Assembly: GCF_008180195.1 (NCBI RefSeq)
Contig: NZ_VTAV01000003.1
Location: 310,001-374,000 of the forward strand
Length of the DNA: 64,000 nt
DNA from: Sphingobacterium phlebotomi
GTDB taxonomy: Bacteria > Bacteroidota > Bacteroidia > Sphingobacteriales > Sphingobacteriaceae
Reading direction: 5' to 3'
Below, one piece after another: positions 25,091 through 32,939 of this stretch. Each line of letters opens with the position of its first letter. Within the stretch, counting starts at the first letter, position 1. The notes below the pieces were generated by a model. That model saw only the letters and a program-made list of their open reading frames with translations, searched no databases and was not told the DNA's origin. A program made the translations under genes and the position numbers.

Positions 25091-26418
25091 TGCGTTTTAT
25101 CCGTAGTCTGTACGTAACCAATCAGTTCTTCTATGCGCTGCTTTTATTAGCGACATGCTTTGTGCTGTCTTTTTTTATTAAAGTTCTATTTCCCTTTGTG
25201 ATCGTGCTTCTCTGGTTATTTGTTGCAGCATGTTTATGGGATATCCTATTTCTTTACTATAATAAGAATAAGGTAGTTATACAACGAAATTATCCTGAAA
25301 AGCTGTCGAACGGAGATGAGAATGAGATGGAGATTCAGTTGACCAGTAACTATCCTGCAAAAGTTCGTGTTCGTCTTTTAGAAGAATTTCCGATACAGTT
25401 GCAACTGCGGAATATCGAATTGGAATCAACAATTTTACCACGAGAGGTTAAAACGATTAGCTATCAAGTCCGCCCAACGTCTCGGGGCGTCTACGCTTTT
25501 GAAAGGTGCCATGCCATGGTGCAGCGACTCGGCCTGTTTGAAAGGAAGTTCACGTTGAATGAACCGCTACGATTGGCATGTTATCCCTCTTTTATCCAGA
25601 TGCGCAAGTATCAATTATTGGCAACTACGGATAGACTCGTGGAGCTGGGGATTAAGCGCATTCGAAAAATTGGGGCTACCTTGGAATTCGACCACATACG
25701 GGAATATGTGCGAGGAGATGAATACCGGCACCTCAACTGGAAAGCAACAGCCAAGCATAAAAAACTATTGGTTAATCAGTATCAAGAAGAAAAATCACAG
25801 CCTATTTACGCGCTCATCGATACAGGCCGGGTCATGCGCATGCCTTTCAACGGTTTGACCTTGCTCGATTACGCCATCAACTCGACATTAGTTTTAGCGA
25901 ATGCTGCTATTCTGAAACAGGACCGTGCAGGTATGCTCACATTTTCCAAAACAGTATCGGATCATATCCCGGCTGAGAAACGTAATAACCAGATGCAACT
26001 GATTTCGGAAAAGCTGTATAACGTCACCACTGATTTTGAAGAATCGGAGTTCGGCAATCTATACGCATTCTGTAATAAACATATTAATAAGCGTTCCTTA
26101 TTGATGTTATATACAAATTTCGAAACGATAGATGCATTGTCTCGCCAAATGGCATATCTACGTATGTTGGCCAAGACACATATTGTCGTCGTGGTCGTAT
26201 TCAAAAATACGGAATTGATTGATATGGCGAAAGAAGAGGGACAGCGAACCATCGATGTCTATAACCAAATCATTGCACAGAAATTTGTATACGAAAAGCA
26301 TCAGGTTATTCAAGAATTGCACAGACAAGGGATTCAAACCATCTATACATCGCCGGAAAACCTAACGATTAATGCCATTAATAAATATTTGGAAATAAAA
26401 GCTCGAGGATTGCTATAA
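25090..26418 (+). CDS. DUF58-domain protein
   Basis: 442 residues: two N-terminal transmembrane helices (about 12-50), a beta-rich region, and the DUF58 core with the hallmark GDEYRHLNWKATAKH (about 211-225) followed by a von Willebrand-like segment YALIDTGRVMRMPF (about 240-253), where a metal-site D-T-G replaces DxSxS. It is the presumed client or partner of the adjacent MoxR ATPase. It is last in the operon; queD is convergent 3 bp away. Confidence 0.9.
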   Translation: MRFIRSLYVTNQFFYALLLLATCFVLSFFIKVLFPFVIVLLWLFVAACLWDILFLYYNKNKVVIQRNYPEKLSNGDENEMEIQLTSNYPAKVRVRLLEEFPIQLQLRNIELESTILPREVKTISYQVRPTSRGVYAFERCHAMVQRLGLFERKFTLNEPLRLACYPSFIQMRKYQLLATTDRLVELGIKRIRKIGATLEFDHIREYVRGDEYRHLNWKATAKHKKLLVNQYQEEKSQPIYALIDTGRVMRMPFNGLTLLDYAINSTLVLANAAILKQDRAGMLTFSKTVSDHIPAEKRNNQMQLISEKLYNVTTDFEESEFGNLYAFCNKHINKRSLLMLYTNFETIDALSRQMAYLRMLAKTHIVVVVVFKNTELIDMAKEEGQRTIDVYNQIIAQKFVYEKHQVIQELHRQGIQTIYTSPENLTINAINKYLEIKARGLL

Positions 26419-26421
26419 AAG

Positions 26422-26841
26422 TTATAAACTATACGTAGCGGAGCACTTCGCCGTTTCTTCCACTTTACAGGAAATCAACCGAACAGGGTAATCTTTTAGT
26501 TGCTGTGGTCCGATACGTTCCACCAGATACTTTGCCATGTTTTCCGCTGTAGGATTGAAAGGTACGACCACAAGGCTGTCACGAGTTACTTCCTGCAATT
26601 GCGGCAATAACTCATCTTTCTCCCAGATTAAAAATTTGTGATCAAAATGTTCTTCCAGCCATGCACAAAGTGTGGTTTTGATAACAGAAAAATCAACCAC
26701 CCGACCTATTACGTCCAATTGATCGGCTGCTATTGTGAAATGTATACGGTAGTTGTGGCCATGTAGGAAACGGCATTTGCCTTCGTGGCCTACTACGCGG
26801 TGTCCACAGGATATATCGTGGTATCTTTCTGCAAGAATCAT
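26422..26841 (-). CDS. queD: 6-carboxy-5,6,7,8-tetrahydropterin synthase
   Basis: Second enzyme of the queuosine/7-deazaguanine pathway, making carboxytetrahydropterin from dihydroneopterin triphosphate. 139 residues in the PTPS fold. The zinc histidines and catalytic Cys are in CGHRVVGHEGKCRFLHGHNY (12-31), with Cys24 (GKC) replacing the cysteine of mammalian PTPS in the usual QueD way; VVDFSVIK and HFDHKFL give the remaining active-site residues, and CKVEETAKCSA the C-terminal Glu. It is the last gene of an hflX-lipB-queD operon; queC and queE are not in the window. Confidence 0.93.
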   Translation of the reverse strand: MILAERYHDISCGHRVVGHEGKCRFLHGHNYRIHFTIAADQLDVIGRVVDFSVIKTTLCAWLEEHFDHKFLIWEKDELLPQLQEVTRDSLVVVPFNPTAENMAKYLVERIGPQQLKDYPVRLISCKVEETAKCSATYSL

Positions 26842-26857
26842 AGTACAAAGATAGTAT

Positions 26858-27553
26858 TTAAATCAACTCCATTTGGAATAAATCAGCGATATGGCCTTTG
26901 AGTTTGGTTTTAACCTCTTCCATATCCAGTTTGTGACCGAGTTCACGTTCAAGTGAAGTAACATCCTTGTCCTCAATACCACAGGGGATGATATTGCCGA
27001 AATAGCTAAGATCTGCATTGACGTTGAAAGCAAATCCGTGCATCGTTACCCACCGGGAAGCACGAACGCCCATAGCACAAATTTTACGTGCTTTATCATT
27101 GTCCGCATCTAGCCAGACACCCGTATATCCATCGTAACGTCCTGTTGATATGCCGTATTCGCCACAGGTTCGGATAACAGCTTCTTCCAGTGTACGCAAA
27201 TACAAATGTATATCGGTAAAAAAATTATCCAAATCTAAGATGGGATAGCCTACAATTTGTCCTGGCCCATGATAGGTAATATCCCCACCACGGTTAATTT
27301 TATAAAAGCTGGCGTTTTTCTCTTTCAAGCCTACTTCGTCCAATAGTAAGTATTCCTCATGACCACTTTTACCCAAGGTATATACATGAGGATGTTCTGT
27401 AAAGATAAGATGGTTGGGCGTAGGATGAGTGGTGCCGTTGATCCGGTTCTCGTTCTTAACCGCCACTGTCTGGTTGAAAACCTCTTCCTGACGGTCCCAT
27501 GCATCCTGATAATCGACCAATCCCCAGTCAGTGAATTGTACTCGTTTGTTCAT
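26858..27553 (-). CDS. lipB: Octanoyl-[acyl-carrier-protein]--protein N-octanoyltransferase
   Basis: Transfers octanoate from ACP to lipoyl domains in lipoic acid synthesis. 231 residues. The conserved RGGDITYHGPGQIVGYPI (about 93-110) and CAMGVRASRWVTMHGFAFNV (about 156-175) are LipB signatures; PCGIEDKDVTSL holds the catalytic cysteine (about 189), with the partner lysine in the segment CAMGVR region of the fold. It starts 2 bp after hflX and is followed by queD 16 bp later, so it is in the middle of a three-gene operon. Confidence 0.95.
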   Translation of the reverse strand: MNKRVQFTDWGLVDYQDAWDRQEEVFNQTVAVKNENRINGTTHPTPNHLIFTEHPHVYTLGKSGHEEYLLLDEVGLKEKNASFYKINRGGDITYHGPGQIVGYPILDLDNFFTDIHLYLRTLEEAVIRTCGEYGISTGRYDGYTGVWLDADNDKARKICAMGVRASRWVTMHGFAFNVNADLSYFGNIIPCGIEDKDVTSLERELGHKLDMEEVKTKLKGHIADLFQMELI

Positions 27554-27555
27554 GG

Positions 27556-28746
27556 TTAATATAACAGATTATTATACGGATAGCGTGCCGTATGCATTTT
27601 GGAGATGATCTCGTACAATTTCTGTTTGAATTCCTCGACATTGGTTTTTTCGGTAGCAGACAGGAAAATTGCCGGATCGGAGTTTTTTGCCATCCAAGAG
27701 TTTCTGAAATCTTCAAGCGTAACATTAATTTCCTCACCATCCTCATCAACCTCCACAGGAGCTTTATAAGCATCTATCTTGTTGAAAACCGTGATAACGG
27801 GTTTGTCCAGTGCACGGATATCTTTCAGCGTTTCATTTACCGCGGCAATATGGTCTTCAAAGTTAGGATGGGAGATATCGACTACATGTATAAGTACATC
27901 CGCTTCGCGAACCTCGTCCAACGTGGATTTAAACGACTCCACCAAATGGTGTGGCAGCTTGCGGATAAATCCTACCGTGTCCGAAAGTAAGAAAGGCAGG
28001 TTGTCAATGACTACCTTCCGTACGGTTGTATCCAGCGTGGCAAACAGCTTATTTTCCATGAGCACATCCGACTTGGAGATCATGTTCAATATCGTGGACT
28101 TTCCGACGTTGGTATAACCTACAAGAGCGACGCGTATGAGCTCGCCCCGGTTTTTACGCTGCGTTTCATTCTGTTTGTCGATGACCCGTAATCGTTCTTT
28201 CAGCAGTGATATTTTATTGAGGATAATCCGTCTATCTGTTTCAATCTGGGATTCCCCTGGGCCACGCATACCGATACCCCCACGCTGACGCTCCAAGTGG
28301 GTCCACATACGGGTTAGCCGTGGTAACAGGTACTGTAATTGCGCCAGCTCTACTTGTGTTTTTGCCTGTGCGGTTTGTGCATGCTTGGCAAAAATATCCA
28401 GAATGAGGTTGGAACGATCCAAAATTTTACGTTTAAGTTCGCGTTCTACGTTGCGGAGCTGTGAAGGCGATAGTTCATCATCAAATACAATCATGTCAAT
28501 CTCTTCGGCATCTGCATACTGCCGGATCTCTTCCAGCTTGCCTGTCCCTACGAACGTGGCATGCTCGGGTTTTGCTAATTTTTGTGTGAAAACACCTTGC
28601 ACTTCACCTCCGGCTGTCTGCACGAGAAACTCCAGTTCTTGAAGATAATCTTTTGCTGTTTGCTCTGAAATATCGGGTGTTATCACCGAAACGAGTAAAG
28701 CTGTTTCGGGCTTAAGTGCTGTATCGTATATTTTTGTTTTTCCCAT
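27556..28746 (-). CDS. hflX: GTPase HflX
   Basis: Ribosome-associated GTPase that splits stalled or heat-damaged 70S particles. 396 residues: the N-terminal HflX domain (about 20-150) with FDDELSPSQLRNVE, then GERQ-type sequence RGGIGMRGPGESQIETDRR (about 154-172), and the G domain with G1 GYTNVGKST (about 211-219), G3 DTVGFIRKLPHHLVESF and G4 NKID. The promoter has a perfect -7 box and an inverted repeat at the predicted start. It heads the hflX-lipB-queD operon. Confidence 0.95.
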   Translation of the reverse strand: MGKTKIYDTALKPETALLVSVITPDISEQTAKDYLQELEFLVQTAGGEVQGVFTQKLAKPEHATFVGTGKLEEIRQYADAEEIDMIVFDDELSPSQLRNVERELKRKILDRSNLILDIFAKHAQTAQAKTQVELAQLQYLLPRLTRMWTHLERQRGGIGMRGPGESQIETDRRIILNKISLLKERLRVIDKQNETQRKNRGELIRVALVGYTNVGKSTILNMISKSDVLMENKLFATLDTTVRKVVIDNLPFLLSDTVGFIRKLPHHLVESFKSTLDEVREADVLIHVVDISHPNFEDHIAAVNETLKDIRALDKPVITVFNKIDAYKAPVEVDEDGEEINVTLEDFRNSWMAKNSDPAIFLSATEKTNVEEFKQKLYEIISKMHTARYPYNNLLY

Positions 28747-28765
28747 ATATTATTTCCGTTCCTAT

Positions 28766-28798
28766 AGCTTGTACAAATAGAACAAGCTTACAAAGATA
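28766..28798 (-). promoter_or_regulatory. hflX promoter with inverted repeat at the predicted start site
   Basis: The minus strand reads TATCTTTG at 28798-28791 (perfect TAnnTTTG). Directly downstream AGCTTGT (28766-28772) and ACAAGCT (28782-28788) form a perfect inverted repeat with a 9-nt spacer around the expected start site, giving an operator or a 5'-terminal mRNA hairpin. No standard -33 box is apparent. Confidence 0.5.
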
Positions 28799-28851
28799 AT
28801 GGTTTTTGTGCTAACGTAGTGGAGATTCGTAACCGGAGGATTATGGGTAAG

Positions 28852-29000
28852 CTAAGGAAGACTTTCGTAATCTAGAGTTTCAATTCGCTTGGTGGGAAAG
28901 CCGACTAGATAAGCGACCTCATTAATAGACCGCTGTTCTTGTACAAGTAATTTTTTGGCCATTGCCACCCAGTTGCTCCAGCTGATACATCAGCGAATCG
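28852..29000 (-). pseudogene. Eroded C-terminal fragment of an AraC-type transcription factor
   Basis: Minus-strand translation ending at a TAG (28852-28854) gives AMAKKLLVQEQRSINEVAYL then VGFPTKRIETLDYESLP. The order K-K-L-L, S-I-N-E-V-A-Y, V-G-F is that of the second helix-turn-helix of AraC/XylS regulators (A-x-x-L-L, S-I-x-E-I-A, x-x-V-G-F). Upstream the frame is interrupted by a TGA and no intact regulator can be assembled, and the F-S-S/D-x-S-Y-F-S-R-x-F-K end is lost. I see only this one family motif, so the call is tentative. Confidence 0.45.
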
Positions 29001-29256
29001 CTTCCACGAAAGGTCTCCGATTATTGGGGAATCGTGAATCGCTCCAGACACATGCTGAACGCCCGCGTTTTTTACCACTTCAGACCATGGGATGTCCCTA
29101 TTTAGGCGGGCTTACCTATCGGATACAACGATAGAAAAGAAATGTAGTAGGAGTTACAAGATAATACAGGATTAATTTTTATTTAATCTTGCTGACAGAT
29201 GACAATTGCTTTGAATATTCAATGTATACTTGCACACATTTTTAAATAAATATTAT

Positions 29257-29754
29257 ATGAAAAAGTTTTTACTTTCATTAGTCGCTTTAGGCGTATTTGG
29301 TTTTGCTCAGGCGCAAGACGGAGGTTTTCGTATCGGTGCACATGTTGGTTTGCCAGTAGGAGATGCGTCGGATGTATTAAGTTTTAATTTTGGTGCAGAT
29401 GTATCCTATTTGTTTGATGTCGCTCCAGGATTTCAAGCCGGTCTAGCATCAGGTTATAGCCATTATTTAGGAAAAGATATCGATATGGGTTCGGTAGCTA
29501 CATTGGAGGTACCTGACGCAGGTCTTATTCCTATCGCTGCTACCGGTAGATATCAACTAGCCCCTAGCTTTTTCGTTGCAGCTGATTTAGGTTACGGCGT
29601 GTTCGTAGGCGATTATGCTGATGGCGGTGGTTTTTACTATCAGCCAAAAGTAGGTTACAGCGCAAGCAAATTTGATGTTCATGCTGGATATAAAGGCATC
29701 TCTGATAATGGTACATTGGGTAGCATCAACCTCGGTATCAACTTTAAGTTCTAA
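29257..29754 (+). CDS. Small outer-membrane beta-barrel protein
   Basis: 165 residues from ATG 29257, which gives a clean signal peptide (MKKFLLSLVALGVFGFAQAQ); the ATG at 29230 would add nine residues ahead of it. The mature part is built of alternating hydrophobic/polar strands rich in Gly and Tyr (FRIGAHVGLPVGDAS, FQAGLASGYSHYLG, FVAADLGYGVFVGD, FDVHAGYKGISDNG) and ends LGINFKF, with the terminal Phe typical of barrels inserted by BAM. It looks like an OmpA/OmpW-size 8-strand barrel. It stands alone with its own terminator. Specific role unknown. Confidence 0.82.
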   Translation: MKKFLLSLVALGVFGFAQAQDGGFRIGAHVGLPVGDASDVLSFNFGADVSYLFDVAPGFQAGLASGYSHYLGKDIDMGSVATLEVPDAGLIPIAATGRYQLAPSFFVAADLGYGVFVGDYADGGGFYYQPKVGYSASKFDVHAGYKGISDNGTLGSINLGINFKF

Positions 29755-29779
29755 GCAGAACTCTTTATGACTGAAAAGG

Positions 29780-29810
29780 GTCCTGTGCTCATAAGCGCAG
29801 GACTTTTTTT
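29780..29810 (+). terminator. Rho-independent terminator of the beta-barrel gene
   Basis: GTCCTGTGCT (29780-29789) pairs with AGCGCAGGAC (about 29794-29803; one G-U) and is followed by seven to eight T residues. It begins 26 bp after the stop codon. Confidence 0.85.
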
Positions 29811-29870
29811 ATGTTGACATTTACCTCCGAATCACTTTTACTTAAGGACCACCCGGCTTACGCCTTATCC

Positions 29871-30269
29871 TTATTTCTCCTTGAGGCCGTGCACCTCGTT
29901 CTCCAAAATAGCAAGCTGCTTTTCCAGCGAAGATATTGTTTTTTCCTGTGATGATATGACGAGCTTAAGGGCATCGATCAGTGTATGCTCGATTTCGTTG
30001 ATTACAATCGGTTCTTGATAAGGTATGCCCTCGTCCCGCACTACAGCCGCTTCTTTACGATACATGGAACCCTCTCCAATAATTAACCATGCAGGATTAA
30101 TATCCGGATATTTGGATAGAATAATGGCTACTGCGTCCGAATTTAACCCGGTATTCTTTTGCATGCCTTTAAAATTAGCATAGGAAAGCCCTAAATCTTG
30201 GAAATAATCTGTTTTGCTGATTTTCTTGCTTTCTGCGATCTGCAATACCCGTTCTTTAATATTCGACAT
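29871..30269 (-). CDS. CI-repressor-like HTH regulator with C-terminal coiled coil
   Basis: 132 residues. The N-terminal ~70 residues match the short HTH type common in Bacteroidota prophages and islands: KERVLQIAESKKISKTDYFQ, LSYANFKG (recognition region), LNSDAVAIILSKYPDINPAWLI and GEGSMYR. The remainder ends in a heptad-like helix (SSQEKTISSLEKQLAILENE) that should mediate dimerisation. No peptidase (LexA/CI) domain is present. Two palindromes and divergent -7 boxes lie directly upstream, so it probably represses itself and the divergent unknown gene at 30366. Confidence 0.8.
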   Translation of the reverse strand: MSNIKERVLQIAESKKISKTDYFQDLGLSYANFKGMQKNTGLNSDAVAIILSKYPDINPAWLIIGEGSMYRKEAAVVRDEGIPYQEPIVINEIEHTLIDALKLVISSQEKTISSLEKQLAILENEVHGLKEK

Positions 30270-30277
30270 TTTTTTAT

Positions 30278-30310
30278 CTAAAAATTTTAGTAAGATATTT
30301 TATTATCTTA
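30278..30310. promoter_or_regulatory. Two adjacent palindromic operator candidates
   Basis: CTAAAA-A-TTTTAG (30278-30290) and TAAGATA-TTTTAT-TATCTTA (30291-30310) are perfect inverted repeats placed back to back 9 bp from the start codon of the CI-like regulator. Their position over the leader of that gene and across the opposite promoter fits repression of both directions. Confidence 0.6.
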
Positions 30311-30330
30311 TATTTGATAGAACAAATATA
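30309..30330. promoter_or_regulatory. Divergent -7 boxes of the CI-like gene and the 30366 gene
   Basis: TATATTTG on the plus strand (30309-30316) and TATATTTG on the minus strand (30330-30323) both match TAnnTTTG perfectly and face away from one another. The plus box overlaps the right palindrome arm. -33 boxes are not clear in this AT-rich stretch. Confidence 0.5.
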
Positions 30331-30365
30331 GAAAAATATCTAAAACACCTTTTGTAAACTGATTT

Positions 30366-30911
30366 ATGATGAAAAATACACAAAAGAAACTAAAAGCAAA
30401 ACATTTTCGCTACTTAAGCAAGCGATACATAAAGAACCCTGATCTCTTTCTGGAAGAAGTTTTGCATCAAAGCGGGCTAAACTGGTCCAGTAATTTCAAC
30501 TATATGATCAATAGTTGTTTTTACCCGCCCATGCGTACAAGCACCACATTTGAATTTGGCTATATCTACATTCACCTTGCACAGATGATCGAAATTGGTG
30601 TTGTTTTTTTGGAACAATACAATCTGGAACCGATGGACAAAGATGATGTATTTCAATACCAATGTCTAGAAATATTTAATGCTGAAGTAGAAGATGCTCG
30701 CATTTTTCCGACAAAGTCCTTGCGCGCGTTTTACGGTTTCAAATCGCTTAAAGAATGGTATAACGTGCTGGATAATCTGCTCCTTTATAAGGATTACGGA
30801 AAAGACAATATGGAACAGATACAGCTATATCTGGAATACATTCCCATTCGGGAGTTTCTTGTCAAACTGCCGCTCGTGCTAAGCGAGATTTACAAGAGAG
30901 GAGGGCTGTGA
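30366..30911 (+). CDS. Unknown protein divergent from the CI-like regulator
   Basis: 181 residues (an ATG one codon later is equally possible). Not recognised. It is basic at the N-terminus (KNTQKKLKAKHFRYLSKRYI) and otherwise predicted helical with many aromatic residues (FNYMINSCFYPPM, GYIYIHLAQMIEIGVVFL, RAFYGFKSLKEWYNVLDNLL). No signal peptide or membrane segment. It shares a control region with the CI-like repressor gene and ends 19 bp before repeat copy A. It may be a small cytosolic island protein; no function can be assigned. Confidence 0.65.
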   Translation: MMKNTQKKLKAKHFRYLSKRYIKNPDLFLEEVLHQSGLNWSSNFNYMINSCFYPPMRTSTTFEFGYIYIHLAQMIEIGVVFLEQYNLEPMDKDDVFQYQCLEIFNAEVEDARIFPTKSLRAFYGFKSLKEWYNVLDNLLLYKDYGKDNMEQIQLYLEYIPIREFLVKLPLVLSEIYKRGGL

Positions 30912-30930
30912 TTTTGCTCAGTTCGATAGT

Positions 30931-30986
30931 AAAGTCCAGCAGGGAGTACTGCGCCAGATTCCATATTTCAGTACCCTGCGGACTTT
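30931..30986. repeat. Structured repeat, copy A (imperfect 56-nt hairpin)
   Basis: AAAGTCC (30931-30937) pairs with GGACTTT (30980-30986), GCAGG (30939-30943) with CCTGC (30975-30979), and GTACTG (30946-30951) with CAGTAC (30969-30974): 18 bp with small bulges around a 17-nt loop. The loop side carries GCGCCAGAT, also present in copy B at 32940-32996 in the same orientation. It lies between convergent genes and could also act as a weak terminator. Confidence 0.75.
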
Positions 30987-31025
30987 ATTACATTGTTTTC
31001 AAAATTGTAGTGTCAACCTAGTGCG

Positions 31026-31385
31026 TTATTGTTTCTTCATAACGTCTTCGATGCGGTCCTCAAGAACAGCTCGATGCCATTCATCCATGATCTCTCTCGC
31101 GACCTGGTCTTTGTTTTCCATATCATTCAATACAGCTTCCGTGATACGATCGAAAAAAACCGAATATCGCTCCAATAATTCTTCGCTTTCCAATCGGGTT
31201 AAAATGCATTCTACCATAAAAGTGTTTGCCCAACGGTCGGGGTTCATGGGGTTGGCAATGAAATACGGAATGGATACACTGTCTATAAATTTTTGTAGCA
31301 CATCGTGGGGCTCCAGGTCAAATATTTCACACGCTTGTATGAAATCTGGTTTGAAATCCAATTTATTTATCTTATTCTCCATCAT
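31026..31385 (-). CDS. Unknown island protein, paralogous N-terminus to its neighbour
   Basis: 119 residues, not recognised. The N-terminal third (FKPDFIQACEIFDLEPHDVL, then QKFIDSVSIPYFIANPM) aligns with residues 13-46 of the preceding gene's product (MDFRIACEAFGIMVPDFLQL): both share D-F-x-x-A-C-E-x-F and an L-Q-x-x-I-x-x-V-S segment. The rest is a charged helical region ending MKKQ. Acidic, cytosolic by composition. Its start overlaps the preceding gene by 14 bp, so it is the last cistron of a three-gene operon. Confidence 0.65.
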   Translation of the reverse strand: MMENKINKLDFKPDFIQACEIFDLEPHDVLQKFIDSVSIPYFIANPMNPDRWANTFMVECILTRLESEELLERYSVFFDRITEAVLNDMENKDQVAREIMDEWHRAVLEDRIEDVMKKQ

Positions 31386-32142
31386 AATATTGATTTATCT
31401 TTTCTTCAAAAACTTCTTCTAATCGTGCGCGGTAAACGGCTGTCCTTTTTTCTAAATCGCGGATAAAAAAATAGCGGACATCAAACTCCTGTAAGTCCAA
31501 GATCAAATCTTTGAAACCTAATGTATTGATGTGGTCTGTGTCCATTAAATGTCCGTAGCCGTGCTGTACCCGTATATAAAATCCGAGCGCGGCGTTATAA
31601 ACTAACTTATCGAGGTGTTGGCGAGCGTACAGGTCTGCGAGCGAAATGCACTGCATCAAAGCATTGATATATACTGTAGGCGAAAATTGATGGATTAGGC
31701 ACACCAATAAGAAGTCCTTGGTAAGTGTCAGCTTTGTCTCTTCATTGAGATACAGGTAGGGCTTATGCTTAATGTGGGGCGAACAGACCCGGTAGAGTTT
31801 ATCTGTGATTTTCCTGCCTTTTTCGCGCTTCATCGTTTTGCTGTAGCTTCTGTTCATCGATAGTTTTACCAAGCTCCGAATATGAGGTAAGATTGTCTTG
31901 CCATGTTCTCCCAACGTCTGTTTGCCTTTTAAATCCGGTTGTGCTTTTGTTATTTTATCGTCTGACTGCACAAATGCTTTCGTGGCCAGGTCATATTCGC
32001 TATCGTCGTGCATAAACAGATTTGCAAACGAGACATGACGGATAATGAGCTGTAGAAAATCCGGCACCATAATCCCAAAAGCTTCGCATGCAATTCGGAA
32101 ATCCATCGGTACATCCAGAAATTCAGTTTCAATTTTATTCAT
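31372..32142 (-). CDS. Unknown island protein, middle gene of the three-gene operon
   Basis: 256 residues, not recognised. The N-terminal segment (about 13-60) is shared with the next gene's product (D-F-x-x-A-C-E-x-F...L-Q-x-x-I-x-x-V-S). The middle is basic (MNRSYSKTMKREKGRKITDK), and the C-terminal half is helical and aromatic (LLVCLIHQFSPTVYINALMQ, LGFYIRVQHGYGHLM). No membrane segment or known catalytic motif. The start overlaps the upstream gene by 4 bp (ATGA type) and the end overlaps the downstream gene by 14 bp. Possibly nucleic-acid-associated from its charge pattern, but this is a guess. Confidence 0.68.
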   Translation of the reverse strand: MNKIETEFLDVPMDFRIACEAFGIMVPDFLQLIIRHVSFANLFMHDDSEYDLATKAFVQSDDKITKAQPDLKGKQTLGEHGKTILPHIRSLVKLSMNRSYSKTMKREKGRKITDKLYRVCSPHIKHKPYLYLNEETKLTLTKDFLLVCLIHQFSPTVYINALMQCISLADLYARQHLDKLVYNAALGFYIRVQHGYGHLMDTDHINTLGFKDLILDLQEFDVRYFFIRDLEKRTAVYRARLEEVFEEKINQYYDGE

Positions 32143-32867
32143 AGCGTATTAAATTGTTGTTTTGTGAATGTGATCGCGTCTGTTATGGATACGCCGGGAT
32201 GAAGCCCATATTTATATCCGTAGCTTCTTCTTTTCGTCCTTTTGAGCGGCGCCTTTCCTTTTCTTCCCCAAAGTTTATCAAGCTCTGCTTGCAGATAACG
32301 CGGTTTTATACGCATCTGCAAGATAGACTCTACATGATTATGCAGATCATTCGGCGGGATGGGTTTGTTAAATAATCCTTCTTCTATCAGCAAGCGTAAC
32401 ACTTCCCGACAGCCTTCTACCTCCATGCTGACCGAGTTGGTAAATTGATCGGAGTACTGAGGATGCTCTTCGACCAGTTGAAAAATTGTTACGGTTTCTC
32501 GTTCATTGACATATCGATCCATTCGGTGGTATATCGCCATTTCGTCCTGCCAGCTATGCATCTCATGCTCCATCTCTTCGCGAACATGCCCTTCGTGTAG
32601 GAGGAAGTTCGGGTGTTGAAATACTTGACGTAAACTCCCGTAGAGATCCATACTGAAATCTGTGGCTGTAAGGGATTCAATGTCCGAAATAAAATGATCA
32701 TCTTGCCCTACAAGGAACGTCAGCTCGTCAGTGGTATAACCACGGCTGATACGGTTCAGCATCATACAGTAGACGAATCCGCAGTAGAGCGGAGAACACG
32801 TTATACGCGTCTTTCGAGTACCATTTGCATCATGTAATTTTTCCATTTCTTCGGTTTTAAAAAGCAT
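32139..32867 (-). CDS. Unknown island protein with a possible HTH, first gene of the operon
   Basis: 242 residues, not recognised. Residues about 18-65 (CSPLYCGFVYCMMLNRISRG then YTTDELTFLVGQDDHFISDI) have the spacing of an XRE-like HTH: a helix, G-Y-T-T-D-E-L-x-x-L-V-G, a short turn and a second helix. The middle is very acidic and histidine-rich (HEGHVREEMEHEMHSWQDEM), the C-terminal tail basic (KAPLKRTKRRSYGYKYG). Repeat copy B lies about 75 bp before its ATG. A regulatory or adaptor role is conceivable. Confidence 0.66.
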   Translation of the reverse strand: MLFKTEEMEKLHDANGTRKTRITCSPLYCGFVYCMMLNRISRGYTTDELTFLVGQDDHFISDIESLTATDFSMDLYGSLRQVFQHPNFLLHEGHVREEMEHEMHSWQDEMAIYHRMDRYVNERETVTIFQLVEEHPQYSDQFTNSVSMEVEGCREVLRLLIEEGLFNKPIPPNDLHNHVESILQMRIKPRYLQAELDKLWGRKGKAPLKRTKRRSYGYKYGLHPGVSITDAITFTKQQFNTL

Positions 32868-32939
32868 ACCCGCATAGACACCTTGGGCTCCGAAGGACCT
32901 GCCCAGCTGGTAGCTTTCTGTTTGTTTAGTTCCATATGT

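Larger units (their letters stand above)
28747..29256. other. 510-bp intergenic region, left edge of the accessory island
   Basis: Holds the hflX promoter, a short AraC-type remnant on the minus strand (28852-29000) and the leader of the beta-barrel gene. From about 29000 to 29160 the sequence has mixed composition with no open frame over 40 codons that looks like a gene; it may be more eroded remnant. Just upstream of the ATG at 29257 is TATACTTG (29225-29232), one mismatch from the -7 consensus, with TTG 16 nt before it. Confidence 0.5.
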
